A DNA stretch of 64,000 nucleotides, taken from positions 24,782 to 88,781 of the forward strand of contig JAZQQK010000039.1 of the NCBI GenBank assembly GCA_045629065.1, written 5' to 3'. The notes under the pieces were generated by a model, which ran no database searches, was not told where the DNA came from, and was given only the letters and a program-made list of their open reading frames with translations. This stretch comes from JAKSSM01 sp045629065. GTDB lineage: Bacteria; Bacillota; Clostridia; Peptostreptococcales; Anaerovoracaceae. Shown one piece after another: positions 47,435 through 55,825 of the stretch. The first letter of the stretch is position 1. Each line of letters opens with the position of its first letter. Position numbers and translations under genes: made by a program.

Positions 47435-47737
47435 TTATTTGAATAATGCTTCGACTTCTGCTTCTGGCAGTGTAATACCTTCTGGCATGCACATAAGGAT
47501 TACATAATTACCGCAGTTTACAACTGTTGAATTGTTCTTCCATGTGCCTGCATGATCTGGATAGAAATCATCTTTAGAACCAATTTCTATTCTCTTATTG
47601 CATATATCGATAACTGCGTTTACGTCCTTTGCATCCTTGAGCTTTAAGATTGTGATTTCACAGCCTGTGCCGACTACAAAGTGCTGATAGAAAAGTGTTT
47701 CTTCGAATTCATAGTCGAATAAACCTTCATACCTCTT
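47435..47737 (-). pseudogene. 5'-truncated DUF4358 lipoprotein gene
   Basis: An open frame of 100 codons, from an in-frame TAA at 47738-47740 to the stop at 47435. It has no ATG, GTG or TTG start near its beginning and no ribosome site. It encodes the C-terminal part of a DUF4358 protein: TGCEITILKLKDAKDV, then YPDHAGTWKNN, then VVNCGNYVILMCMPEG. The signal peptide, lipobox and first 60 or so residues of the family are missing. It follows the hydrolase gene by 28 bases and ends at a strong terminator. The remaining sequence has no internal stops, so the loss is probably recent. Confidence 0.7.
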
Positions 47738-47765
47738 TTAAAATATTTTTTGTCTAGCCATTATA

Positions 47766-48557
47766 CTACTGTTCCAAGAAAAAGTCGAGAACTCTCTTTT
47801 TTGTATCTGGTGCTTCGTCATAAACTGCGTGGCTAAAGCCTTCGTAGATATAGCTTTTGCAACCTAGTTTCTCGATGATTTCATATGTGCCTTCTATTCC
47901 TAGAACATTATCGCTTTTATCACCCATTGCAAGCACTGGACACTTGATATCAGCGAGTTTATCCAAGATATCGAACTTAGCGCATGCTTCAATCAAAGGC
48001 ACCATGTGATTACAATCTTCAACTGTTCCAACTTTTTCTAGTGTTGGTAATGCGCTTTCAAACTGCTTCAAATAGTTCTTTGAATATACCAACTCAAAGA
48101 AGCTCCTATTAAGGCTTACAACATCGTGGTTTTTTGCATGTTTAAGCCATGTTTCGCAAGTCTTTTTTGTGAGTTCAGTGGCTCTTGCCATAGTCGAGCA
48201 AAGAGCAAGTTTTACTACGAGTTCAGGATGTTTGATGGCTAGTGTTTGACCCACCATTCCTCCTTGCGAAACGCCATAGATATAAGCCTTTGAAATACCG
48301 AGTTCTCCGAGCACTTTATAGAGATCATCCGCCATCATTTCGACAGAATAATCCCCTTCAATATGCTTTTTACTGTCCATAAGATATACAGTAAAGTCAT
48401 CACTAAAGGTTGAAAGCACCTGCGCGATTGCTTCGCCCTGTCCTTCCAAACCTGTTAGGCTCAGTCCGGCTATCATCAGCATGTTATAGCTGCCGGTTCC
48501 AAACTTGGTAACATTCATATATGTGTCATCTAGTTTTACTTTGATTTCCTGTGCCAT
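47766..48557 (-). CDS. Alpha/beta hydrolase
   Basis: 263 residues of the alpha/beta hydrolase fold. The nucleophile elbow is GVSQGG (Ser97), the acid is probably in AMGDKSDNV, and the His is in GFSHAVYDE. The substrate is unknown. It is near the end of the rubrerythrin-ECF-MATE-GNAT-hydrolase operon. Confidence 0.87.
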   Translation of the reverse strand: MAQEIKVKLDDTYMNVTKFGTGSYNMLMIAGLSLTGLEGQGEAIAQVLSTFSDDFTVYLMDSKKHIEGDYSVEMMADDLYKVLGELGISKAYIYGVSQGGMVGQTLAIKHPELVVKLALCSTMARATELTKKTCETWLKHAKNHDVVSLNRSFFELVYSKNYLKQFESALPTLEKVGTVEDCNHMVPLIEACAKFDILDKLADIKCPVLAMGDKSDNVLGIEGTYEIIEKLGCKSYIYEGFSHAVYDEAPDTKKRVLDFFLEQ

Positions 48558-48565
48558 GTTATCTC

Positions 48566-49069
48566 CTAAAACTTTTTATCGTAAGCAACCTTGCCACCAC
48601 CCTGGAAATAGATCATTCCACGGTAAGTATAGCCGTTCTTGTCTAATAAATGCTGCATGCGCTTATTGGCAGGATTCGTGTCCATTCTAATATAATTAAC
48701 GCCCTTTGAAATACAATACTCTTCAATGAACTTCATAGTTTTGTCAAAAAGTCCTGCTCCACGGAACCCGTCTCCTATAGCCATTCTGTGAATTACGCAA
48801 TACGGCTCATCGTAACCCCACTGGCCATCTTTTATGTCTACATAGGCTGGCTCGCCATTAAAATCAATTCGCATATATGAAGCAATCTGGCCGTCAACTT
48901 TTACTACATAACCATTATTCTCAGCAATATCTTGGACTACCATTTCGTATGTAGGATAGAGTTCATCCCACTGAATGAAACCTTGTGCACGCTGAAAATT
49001 TCTTCCGGCATCTAAGATTGCATAAGAGGCCTTTGCATCTTCTGGCTTAGCTAATTCTAGTGTTATCAT
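48566..49069 (-). CDS. GNAT family N-acetyltransferase
   Basis: 167 residues from the ATG at 49069, which has GAGGGA upstream; the in-frame TTG 18 bases earlier is less likely. The acetyl-CoA motif is HRMAIGDGFRGAGLFDKT, followed by the V-shaped strand YIRMDTNPANKRM. It overlaps the MATE gene by 23 bases. The substrate is unknown. Confidence 0.87.
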   Translation of the reverse strand: MITLELAKPEDAKASYAILDAGRNFQRAQGFIQWDELYPTYEMVVQDIAENNGYVVKVDGQIASYMRIDFNGEPAYVDIKDGQWGYDEPYCVIHRMAIGDGFRGAGLFDKTMKFIEEYCISKGVNYIRMDTNPANKRMQHLLDKNGYTYRGMIYFQGGGKVAYDKKF

Positions 49070-50432
49070 TTTGTTCCCTCTTTTCAATGCGCTTTAATAC
49101 TCCAAATATTAAAGCAAATGCTATAAACATGCAGACAAATTCTTCTGCTGGTTGTGCGTGTATCAAACCTTTATATCCCCAGAACTTGTTGAATAAAAGC
49201 ATGAATGGAATATAAAGGAAAAGTTGTCTAACGAATGTTATTCCAAATGCATAGAGTGGCTTTCCGATAGAGTTGAAAGCATTTCTTGCAATAGCTGTGA
49301 CACCTACAAACGGGAGCATCAAAATTGCAGCCCTAAGTGTCATAACACCAATAGATAAAACCTCGGGTGATTCAGTAAACAAGCCAATAAGTGTCGGTGC
49401 GAAAGCACCGCAAAGTATCATTACAACCACTTCTATAGCAGTCGTTTCTAAAGCTCCGACAGTAATGATTTTTTTAAGTCTATTGTAGTTTTCGGCTCCA
49501 TAATTATATCCCATGAGAGGCTGACAGCCTGCAGCCATTCCCTGGTAAATATAACTGCCGAAACTCATGATTTTATTTGAGATTCCTATAGCCGCTACTG
49601 TAAGTTCACCATAAGCTACCGCTAGGTTATTGCTTACAATCATTGCTGCTGTAGAGAAAAATTGTTCTAGAGTATGTGGAATACCCACTAACATTATTTC
49701 CCCTATTATCTTCTTGTCAAGTTTTAGAAGTTTAATAGAAGGTTTTAGCAAGCTTTTACCGCTTGCATAAAAGTAAATAAATATGCCTACACCTATTGCA
49801 TTACCAATTATAGTTGCGATAGCTGCACCTTTTATTTCGAGTTTTAATGCAAAGATAAAAATTGGATCTAGGATGATATTTGCTACAGTTCCAGCTATCA
49901 TTCCTATCATTGAATAGAAAGTTGAGCCCTCTGCTCTTAAAAGCTGTCCTATGGCATAGTTTCCCATAGTGAATACCGAGCCTATAAACATCACTATCGT
50001 GTAGTCTTTTGTGTATTGAAAACTCATCTCCTTTGCGCCGAGAAGAGTTACAATCGGATTAATAAAAATAAGGCCAATAGCCATTAAAACTATGCCTGAA
50101 TATATTATAAGTTCAAAACCTATGGTAAGTGTATGCCTTGCTTTTTCTGTTTCGCCTGCACCAATGAGACGTGCAATATATGAGGCACCTCCGTTTCCTA
50201 CGATTCCTGCAATCGCAATGAGTATCATCATCACTGGATACGCAAGATTTGTGGCAGCTAGTTGATAGTCATCATGAAGCAAGCCCACGAAATATGTATC
50301 AACCAAATTATACGCAACCATAAAAAGCATTCCACAAGTAACAGGAATGCCCATCTTTAATACGGCCTTTGATGGCTTTTCACTAGCCATCGTGAAGATT
50401 CTCTTATCCTCACCGTTTCCGGCTTTGTTCAT
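49047..50432 (-). CDS. MATE family efflux transporter
   Basis: 461 residues with 12 predicted helices; VAYNLVDTYFVGLL and GNGGASYIARLIGAG are MepA-like. Together with the gene at 39805 it gives two MATE exporters of different subtypes in the window. It lies between an ECF S component and a GNAT gene. Confidence 0.88.
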   Translation of the reverse strand: MNKAGNGEDKRIFTMASEKPSKAVLKMGIPVTCGMLFMVAYNLVDTYFVGLLHDDYQLAATNLAYPVMMILIAIAGIVGNGGASYIARLIGAGETEKARHTLTIGFELIIYSGIVLMAIGLIFINPIVTLLGAKEMSFQYTKDYTIVMFIGSVFTMGNYAIGQLLRAEGSTFYSMIGMIAGTVANIILDPIFIFALKLEIKGAAIATIIGNAIGVGIFIYFYASGKSLLKPSIKLLKLDKKIIGEIMLVGIPHTLEQFFSTAAMIVSNNLAVAYGELTVAAIGISNKIMSFGSYIYQGMAAGCQPLMGYNYGAENYNRLKKIITVGALETTAIEVVVMILCGAFAPTLIGLFTESPEVLSIGVMTLRAAILMLPFVGVTAIARNAFNSIGKPLYAFGITFVRQLFLYIPFMLLFNKFWGYKGLIHAQPAEEFVCMFIAFALIFGVLKRIEKREQNDNTRIS

Positions 50433-50456
50433 TAATCTCTGTTTCCTTTTCTTTTT

Positions 50457-50990
50457 TTAGTTATTCTTCAGAGCCTTTCCTAATGCGAGTACGAGTAATG
50501 GAATTAATATGATTTGAATAGCGATTCCTGCTACTTCAGTTACAAAATATGTAGTCAGGAATGCTTTGAAAGTAAGGGCCTCTCCGCCTACTCCGAGCAA
50601 AATTGCCTTTACGGAACCACCAACAATTCTACCTAAGAGCATAGCAATTAATAGTGATGCATAAAGCCCACTAGTAGACTTTTTGAACACCTTGTAGAAT
50701 ACTGCCGCTACAATTCCATAAGTAGCCATTTCGAATGCCATGCCTATAGCAAGTGGATAAAGTGGTGGCATACCAAAAGTAAAAGATCTCAAAATTGGTG
50801 AAACGAAGCCTACAGCACCAGCCCATTTCCAATTAGTGAGATACGCACAAATATATACAGGCAAGTGAATCAGGCAGAGCATGTTTCCAAGCTGCCTGTT
50901 CTGTCCTGTAATCAAAGGTAAAAGCAGGCAAAGTGCTATGCACAATGCCGCTAATACCAAGTTTTTAGTTTTTGCGTTTCGGTTTGTCAT
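50457..50990 (-). CDS. ECF transporter S component
   Basis: 177 residues with six hydrophobic segments, including LVLAALCIALCLLLPLITG, with the helix-1 Ala-rich face used to bind EcfT. It should be the substrate-binding subunit of a vitamin or micronutrient importer that shares an EcfAAT module encoded elsewhere. The substrate is not readable. It starts two bases after the rubrerythrin gene. Confidence 0.82.
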   Translation of the reverse strand: MTNRNAKTKNLVLAALCIALCLLLPLITGQNRQLGNMLCLIHLPVYICAYLTNWKWAGAVGFVSPILRSFTFGMPPLYPLAIGMAFEMATYGIVAAVFYKVFKKSTSGLYASLLIAMLLGRIVGGSVKAILLGVGGEALTFKAFLTTYFVTEVAGIAIQIILIPLLVLALGKALKNN

Positions 50991-50992
50991 TA

Positions 50993-51580
50993 TTACTTAA
51001 AATATCTCTTAAGCATGCCTTCTAAAGCCTTGCCGTGTCTTGCCTCGTCCCTAGCCATTTCGTGAACTGTGTCATGAATAGCATCGAGGTTATTCTTCTT
51101 TGCAACCTTTGCGAGTTCAAACTTACCAGCTGTAGCGCCGTATTCGCAGTCAACTCTCCATGCAAGGTTATCCTTTGTTGTGGCCTTCATGTTTGGCTCT
51201 AAATCTTCGCCTAACAATTCAGCAAACTTTGCAGCATGTTCAGCTTCTTCGAAAGCAGCCTTTTCCCAGTATAAACCAATTTCAGGATATCCTTCTCTGT
51301 GTGCAATACGAGCCATGCAGAGATACATACCAACTTCTGAACATTCGCCATTAAAGTTAGCCATTAATTGTTCAAAGATGAACTTCTTGTCTTCTTCGCT
51401 AACATCAGGATTATTCTTAACTGTCTTAGCATAGATTCCGTATTCGTGTTCAGCAGCGAGCTTCATTTCGCCCTCTTCTACCTTCTTAAACTTGTCAGCC
51501 TTTACATGGCAAACTGGACATTCAGCTGGTGCTTCTGGTCCTTCGTATGTGTAACCACATACTGTGCATACCCATTTCAT
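50993..51580 (-). CDS. Reverse rubrerythrin (rubredoxin N-terminal, NADH peroxidase type)
   Basis: 195 residues. The rubredoxin domain comes first (Cys5, Cys8, Cys21, Cys24), followed by a ferritin-like four-helix domain with the diiron ligands in NGECSE, FEEAEHAAKF and DEARHGKAL. In clostridia such reverse rubrerythrins reduce hydrogen peroxide using electrons from NADH-rubredoxin reductase. It is the first gene of its operon and has a good promoter. Confidence 0.93.
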   Translation of the reverse strand: MKWVCTVCGYTYEGPEAPAECPVCHVKADKFKKVEEGEMKLAAEHEYGIYAKTVKNNPDVSEEDKKFIFEQLMANFNGECSEVGMYLCMARIAHREGYPEIGLYWEKAAFEEAEHAAKFAELLGEDLEPNMKATTKDNLAWRVDCEYGATAGKFELAKVAKKNNLDAIHDTVHEMARDEARHGKALEGMLKRYFK

Positions 51581-51648
51581 AATAAGTACCCTCCATCAAA
51601 ATATATTTACAACTTACGTTGCATTTGAATAATTAAAGCTACACTTAT

Positions 51649-51676
51649 ATTGTATCACAAATGGATGTTTTTGCAA
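51649..51676 (-). promoter_or_regulatory. Promoter of the reverse rubrerythrin operon
   Basis: On the minus strand TTGCAA (51671-51676) and TACAAT (51649-51654) are spaced by 16 bases, leaving a leader of about 60 bases. No PerR-like palindrome was seen. Confidence 0.55.
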
Positions 51677-51707
51677 TAAAAAAGCCGACCAACAATGGCC
51701 GGCTTTT
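51675..51707 (-). terminator. Terminator of the AOR operon
   Basis: On the minus strand AAAAGCCGGCCA and TGGTCGGCTTTTTT pair around a four-base loop, with one G-U pair, just after the alcohol dehydrogenase gene. Confidence 0.85.
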
Positions 51708-51717
51708 CAAAACTAAA

Positions 51718-52917
51718 CTATTTTCCACTAATTGCAGCGAGACACTTCTCGAAATCTGCATCTTCCCAGTAAACTGGTGTTGGATAAAGTGGATTGGATT
51801 CCTTCTTTGCCCATGCGATGATCTGAGGAATATCTTCGTCCTTAATTACATCTAATGTTCTAGGAACGTTCATCTTATCCTTAACATCATCGAGCCAGTT
51901 GATGAATTGAGTTGCAAGATCGTGATCGTTTTCACCCTTCATTCCGCAGTATGCGGCAAGCTCAGCTAAGCGCTTTTCTGCAGCTGGTCCGAACTGTCTC
52001 ATTACGTGTGGAAGAATTACAGACATTGCAAGTCCGTGTGGTGTTCCATAAAGTCCGCCTAAAGTGTGGCCGATAGCATGTACATAGCCTACGCATCCAC
52101 GAGTGAATGATCTACCAGCTTTAAATGCTGCTACCTGCATGTTTTCACGTGCCTTAAGGTTAGTTGGATTTACATAGCACTCATATAAGTTTTCATAAAT
52201 AAGCTTTGTAGCTTCAAGTGAATATGTATTTTCGAGCTTAGTGTTGTATTTATGGTTAGTGTAAGATTCTACAGCATGGCAAAGTGCATCGAGTCCAGTT
52301 GTGGAAGTTACCTTGCCAGGAAGACCTACTGTAAGTTCAGGGTCTAAAACTGCGAATCTAGGCATAAGAGCTGTATCGTTCATTGATGCCTTGTGGTGAG
52401 TCTCAGCAATAGTGATTACAGCAGCTACCGTAGTTTCTGAACCTGTTCCTGATGTTGTTGGAACTGCGAAGATTCTAGGAATCTTATGAAGTACTCTGAA
52501 TAAACCTTGGAGCTTTTCAGGGCTCTTCTTTGTTGCATAAACAGCGCCGATACCCTTTGCGCAGTCCATTGATGAACCACCGCCGAATGCGATGAAGCAG
52601 TCACAGTTGTTTTCTTTGAAAAGCTTTAAGCCTTCATTGATAGCAATGTCTGTAGGGTTAGGTTGTACACCATCGTAAACTACTAAATCAAGGTTTTCTG
52701 CCTTTGCTGCTTCATAGAGTGAATCGAGCATGTGAAGGTCTTGGTTTAAAACCTTATCTGTAACTACTAATGGCTTCTTGAAGCCGTTTTCCTTAATCCA
52801 AGCAGGTAATTTTTTGATTGATCCTGGTCCCTGAATAGTCTTTGGAACTCCCCAAGGAATGAAATTCATACCTACACTAAATACCGCTTGATAAACTTTT
52901 GCATATGCTTTACCCAT
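51718..52917 (-). CDS. Iron-containing alcohol dehydrogenase
   Basis: 399 residues of the group III alcohol dehydrogenase family. The NAD-binding GGGSSMDCAKG is at about 105, and the iron ligands are in HAIGHTLGGLYGTPHG. It interconverts aldehydes and alcohols with NAD(P)H. It is the last gene of AOR, MoaD, ferredoxin, Fe-ADH, which suggests that acids reduced by the AOR to aldehydes are passed on to alcohols, or the reverse. Confidence 0.94.
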   Translation of the reverse strand: MGKAYAKVYQAVFSVGMNFIPWGVPKTIQGPGSIKKLPAWIKENGFKKPLVVTDKVLNQDLHMLDSLYEAAKAENLDLVVYDGVQPNPTDIAINEGLKLFKENNCDCFIAFGGGSSMDCAKGIGAVYATKKSPEKLQGLFRVLHKIPRIFAVPTTSGTGSETTVAAVITIAETHHKASMNDTALMPRFAVLDPELTVGLPGKVTSTTGLDALCHAVESYTNHKYNTKLENTYSLEATKLIYENLYECYVNPTNLKARENMQVAAFKAGRSFTRGCVGYVHAIGHTLGGLYGTPHGLAMSVILPHVMRQFGPAAEKRLAELAAYCGMKGENDHDLATQFINWLDDVKDKMNVPRTLDVIKDEDIPQIIAWAKKESNPLYPTPVYWEDADFEKCLAAISGK

Positions 52918-52942
52918 TTTTTGTCTCCTCTCTTATTTGCAA

Positions 52943-53356
52943 TTATTTTTCGAATGTGATTGCACCGATTGGACAAACTTTTTCGCACATTCTGCAGTCG
53001 ATACAGTCATCAGGTCTAGCCATATAAGCTATTGTATTGATATCTCCGTGGAATTTTGCATCTTCGATTGCTAAGCAATTTTTAGGGCAGTTCTGCACGC
53101 AGACGCTGCATCCTACGCAAGTTTCGCCGTTAATAACTGGCTTTTTCCACTCTTTCTTTGGCACTTTTTTGATGTCGTGCCACTTTTCATCTTTTACTGC
53201 GTCCATATTGCAAAGATTTGCGCAAAGTCCACATTCGATACAAAGATTTTCATCGATTTTTTGAACTTCGTGCTTTTCGCCAAAGATTGCTCCTTGAGGG
53301 CAAGCATTGTGGCAAAGCATGCAACCTACACAGCCTGTAGTAATTTTATATGCCAT
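52943..53356 (-). CDS. Polyferredoxin with four [4Fe-4S] motifs
   Basis: 137 residues with four CxxCxxCxxxC motifs (first at Cys9, 12, 15, 19), arranged as two dicluster ferredoxin units. It should carry up to four [4Fe-4S] clusters. It is the likely electron partner of the AOR encoded upstream, between moaD and the alcohol dehydrogenase. Confidence 0.93.
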   Translation of the reverse strand: MAYKITTGCVGCMLCHNACPQGAIFGEKHEVQKIDENLCIECGLCANLCNMDAVKDEKWHDIKKVPKKEWKKPVINGETCVGCSVCVQNCPKNCLAIEDAKFHGDINTIAYMARPDDCIDCRMCEKVCPIGAITFEK

Positions 53357-53360
53357 GAGC

Positions 53361-53597
53361 TCAACCTCCTCCAGATGGTGCCATAAAGATTAATTCGTCA
53401 CCATCTTTTAACTTAGTGCTAATCTTTGCATTCATCACGCCATTGACGCAGAAGATGCAACCTTTTAATTCTTTAACGTCCCAGCCAGTTTCCTTTGCGA
53501 TAAGCTCGCAAGCTTCTGGAATCGTTTTAACATCGGCTTCTTTACCCTTGAAACCTGTTTTTAATCTAAGGGAGCCAAACATCTTAATCTTTACCAT
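53361..53597 (-). CDS. MoaD/ThiS family sulfur carrier protein
   Basis: 78 residues with the ubiquitin-like fold (VKIKMFGSLRLKTG, DELIFMAPSGGG) and the C-terminal Gly-Gly needed for thiocarboxylate formation. It donates dithiolene sulfur to pyranopterin. Its place one base after the AOR gene suggests it is devoted to the tungsten cofactor. The E1-like partner may be the protein at 62856. Confidence 0.88.
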   Translation of the reverse strand: MVKIKMFGSLRLKTGFKGKEADVKTIPEACELIAKETGWDVKELKGCIFCVNGVMNAKISTKLKDGDELIFMAPSGGG

Positions 53598-53598
53598 G

Positions 53599-55680
53599 TT
53601 ATACCTCCTTTAAATCCTTATAGAGCATCTCATGTTCGAGACGCTTTCTCATTTCAACAGCATAGTCGTCCTTATAACCACCTCGGCGATTAAGTCTCTT
53701 TTTAAGCTTGAATTCATAGCAAGTCTGTTTGTAGCTATCGCCGTAGTCTAAGCTGAGCTTTTTAAGAGTCTTTGGTGTAGGAATACCATTTTGGTCCCAA
53801 CCGCGAGCTCTGTAGTATGTAGTCTTAAGTCTCTCAAGTGGAACACGTCTTGAATACTTGCCATCTTCTTGTGGAGTGTCTGTGAGACGTGCTGGAAGAA
53901 TATCATCTTTTCTGGAGATGCCGAATCTGGTATTGATGTGGCGTTCTAATGTGTAGCCACGCTTACCTGTTTTAAGCATTCCACCAAATGTTACCTTCAT
54001 GCCTGTAATATATTGAAGAGCTTTACTTTGATTGAAGATTACTGGTAAGTGGAAGCAAAGCATTCCAGGAGCCTTATTGAGTAATCTGAGTACTGGTCCA
54101 ATCTTTGGAACTGCCCAGCAGAAAATCTTTGTAAGGGCGCTGTTTGGCTTTGCAATCAAGATTGGTGGGAAGAAAGCATAAGTTGTGAACAAGCACTGTC
54201 CGCAAGCTGATACAGATTCCATCAAATCTTGGAATACTACCGTAAAGTCTGCCTTGCCGTGTGGATTCTGCTGGTCAACTGAAAGTGAAAGACCTTCAAC
54301 CAAAATCATATATCCACCGTTTAAGTGGCAGCCACCACGGTTTGAAACTGCATATCCTAAACCTAAGCCGACTGTACGTCTTGGTTCATAAGCTGCAAGT
54401 TCCATACCCTTAACCTGGTTAGCAAATTCAAGTCCACCATATTTATTAGCGCACCATCTTGAACCGTTGGCTAAGTCATCACCGATGCCTCTTCTATAAG
54501 CTATATCTTCCCAAACCTGTGAAATCTTGTTCTTTTCATCTGGTCCAAACTTAAGTCCATTGTCCCAAAGTCCCTTTTCACAAGCTTCCATCGCATAGCC
54601 TAATGTGGATGCCGATGTAATAGTATCCATACCGAGTTCATCGATTTCGTTGTTCCACTTTAAAATATCATAAAGGTTGTTATTTAATATGCCACCGCCG
54701 AGAAGTCCGAGGATTTCAAGTTCAGGGCCCTTAACCTTCTTGCCTTCTACTTCAACTGTTCTAGCGCACTTGATAGGGCAAGTTAAACAACCTTTGTTAA
54801 CAATGTTAAATTCTTCAGCTAAAACTTCACCTGAAACGTCTTCGAAATCTTCAAAACGTCCACAGTTATAGTTCTTAGTTGAAAGTTGACCACGCATCTG
54901 CATTGTAGATACTAAGCCAGCTGTTCCAAGTCTAGGAAGTTGATCTCCTGAAAGTGGATGTGACTTTAAGTACTTAAACCACTTTGGTAAGAGCTTCTTT
55001 AACTTTTCTTCGTCGTAAACCTGAACGCTATGAGTTCCTGTAACAGTAACTGCCTTTAAGTTCTTGGAACCAAATACGCATCCAACGCCTCCACGGCCTG
55101 CAACTCTTTCGTTAGAGATTACAGCAGCATATTTTACGAGGTTTTCACCTGCAGGTCCAATTACGAGTTTGCCGTTCTTTACTTCAGAACCGTTCGCATT
55201 AGTTGCCTTTAGTTTTTCATCCAAAGCTTCTTGAACTGGTGTAGTTTTCATGCCCCAGATATCAGATGCATCGTGGAATTCAAACTTTTCATTATTGATT
55301 TCAACCCATGTAGGCTTATCGCACTTACCGGAAATGATGAGTGCATCATAACCAGCCTTCTTCAAATAATATCCGAAGTTTCCGCCACAGTTAGAAGATG
55401 TTAAAATTCCAGTCTGTGGTGAAAGTGTCGAAATATTAAAGCGAGACGAGCTTGGTGCTCCTGCGCCAGTAAATGGTCCAGTAGTAACTACAAGCCAGTT
55501 ATCCTCGCCCAGTGGGTCAGTGTCGGGCTTGAGATGATCATCCAAAATCTTGGCAGCCATAATCTTGCCACCGATGAATAATCTCCTCTCTTCGTCCGTC
55601 CATGGGTATTCGCTTATTTCACGAGTCGTAAGGTCTAATTTTATAACCTTTCCCATGTATCCGCCGTAACTAGTAGACAT
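53599..55680 (-). CDS. aor: Aldehyde:ferredoxin oxidoreductase (tungsten type)
   Basis: 693 residues; the Pyrococcus enzyme has about 605. The N-terminal domain binds the bis-pyranopterin cofactor (GGYMGKVIKLDLTT, GPFTGAGAPSSSRF, GRGGVGCVFGSKNLKA). Cluster ligands are Cys298, Cys301 and Cys305 (CLTCPIKC) plus Cys493 or Cys496 in SACGQC. It oxidises aldehydes to acids with ferredoxin, or reduces acids in reverse. Tungsten rather than molybdenum is inferred from family and from TupABC nearby. The ATG has GGAGGA. The extra C-terminal 60-80 residues are basic and atypical for the archaeal enzymes. Confidence 0.94.
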   Translation of the reverse strand: MSTSYGGYMGKVIKLDLTTREISEYPWTDEERRLFIGGKIMAAKILDDHLKPDTDPLGEDNWLVVTTGPFTGAGAPSSSRFNISTLSPQTGILTSSNCGGNFGYYLKKAGYDALIISGKCDKPTWVEINNEKFEFHDASDIWGMKTTPVQEALDEKLKATNANGSEVKNGKLVIGPAGENLVKYAAVISNERVAGRGGVGCVFGSKNLKAVTVTGTHSVQVYDEEKLKKLLPKWFKYLKSHPLSGDQLPRLGTAGLVSTMQMRGQLSTKNYNCGRFEDFEDVSGEVLAEEFNIVNKGCLTCPIKCARTVEVEGKKVKGPELEILGLLGGGILNNNLYDILKWNNEIDELGMDTITSASTLGYAMEACEKGLWDNGLKFGPDEKNKISQVWEDIAYRRGIGDDLANGSRWCANKYGGLEFANQVKGMELAAYEPRRTVGLGLGYAVSNRGGCHLNGGYMILVEGLSLSVDQQNPHGKADFTVVFQDLMESVSACGQCLFTTYAFFPPILIAKPNSALTKIFCWAVPKIGPVLRLLNKAPGMLCFHLPVIFNQSKALQYITGMKVTFGGMLKTGKRGYTLERHINTRFGISRKDDILPARLTDTPQEDGKYSRRVPLERLKTTYYRARGWDQNGIPTPKTLKKLSLDYGDSYKQTCYEFKLKKRLNRRGGYKDDYAVEMRKRLEHEMLYKDLKEV

Positions 55681-55719
55681 AATTCCTCCAAATCAAAATA
55701 AAACTGTTGTTTTAATATA

Positions 55720-55767
55720 AAAACACTAATTTATTGTATCACTTTACATACAAAAAGTTAGTGTTTT
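55720..55767 (-). promoter_or_regulatory. Long AT-rich inverted repeat upstream of the AOR gene
   Basis: AAAACACTAA (55720-55729) pairs with TTAGTGTTTT (55758-55767), and nested inside TTGTAT (55734-55739) pairs with ATACAA (55748-55753). With bases between they form a stem of about 20 pairs with one mismatch, one G-T and an eight-base loop, 40 bases before the AOR start. It may be an operator, a leader hairpin or a terminator of the upstream moeA gene, as TTTTTATATT follows. Confidence 0.6.
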
Positions 55768-55825
55768 CACAAAAAAATATTGTATACATGCTAATATTTC
55801 GTTAAAAAACCTCGCAAAAGCGATT

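Noticed and set aside
39805..50432. The two MATE genes as a recent duplication
   Set aside because: Their sequences diverge throughout and belong to different MATE subtypes, and the neighbours are unrelated.
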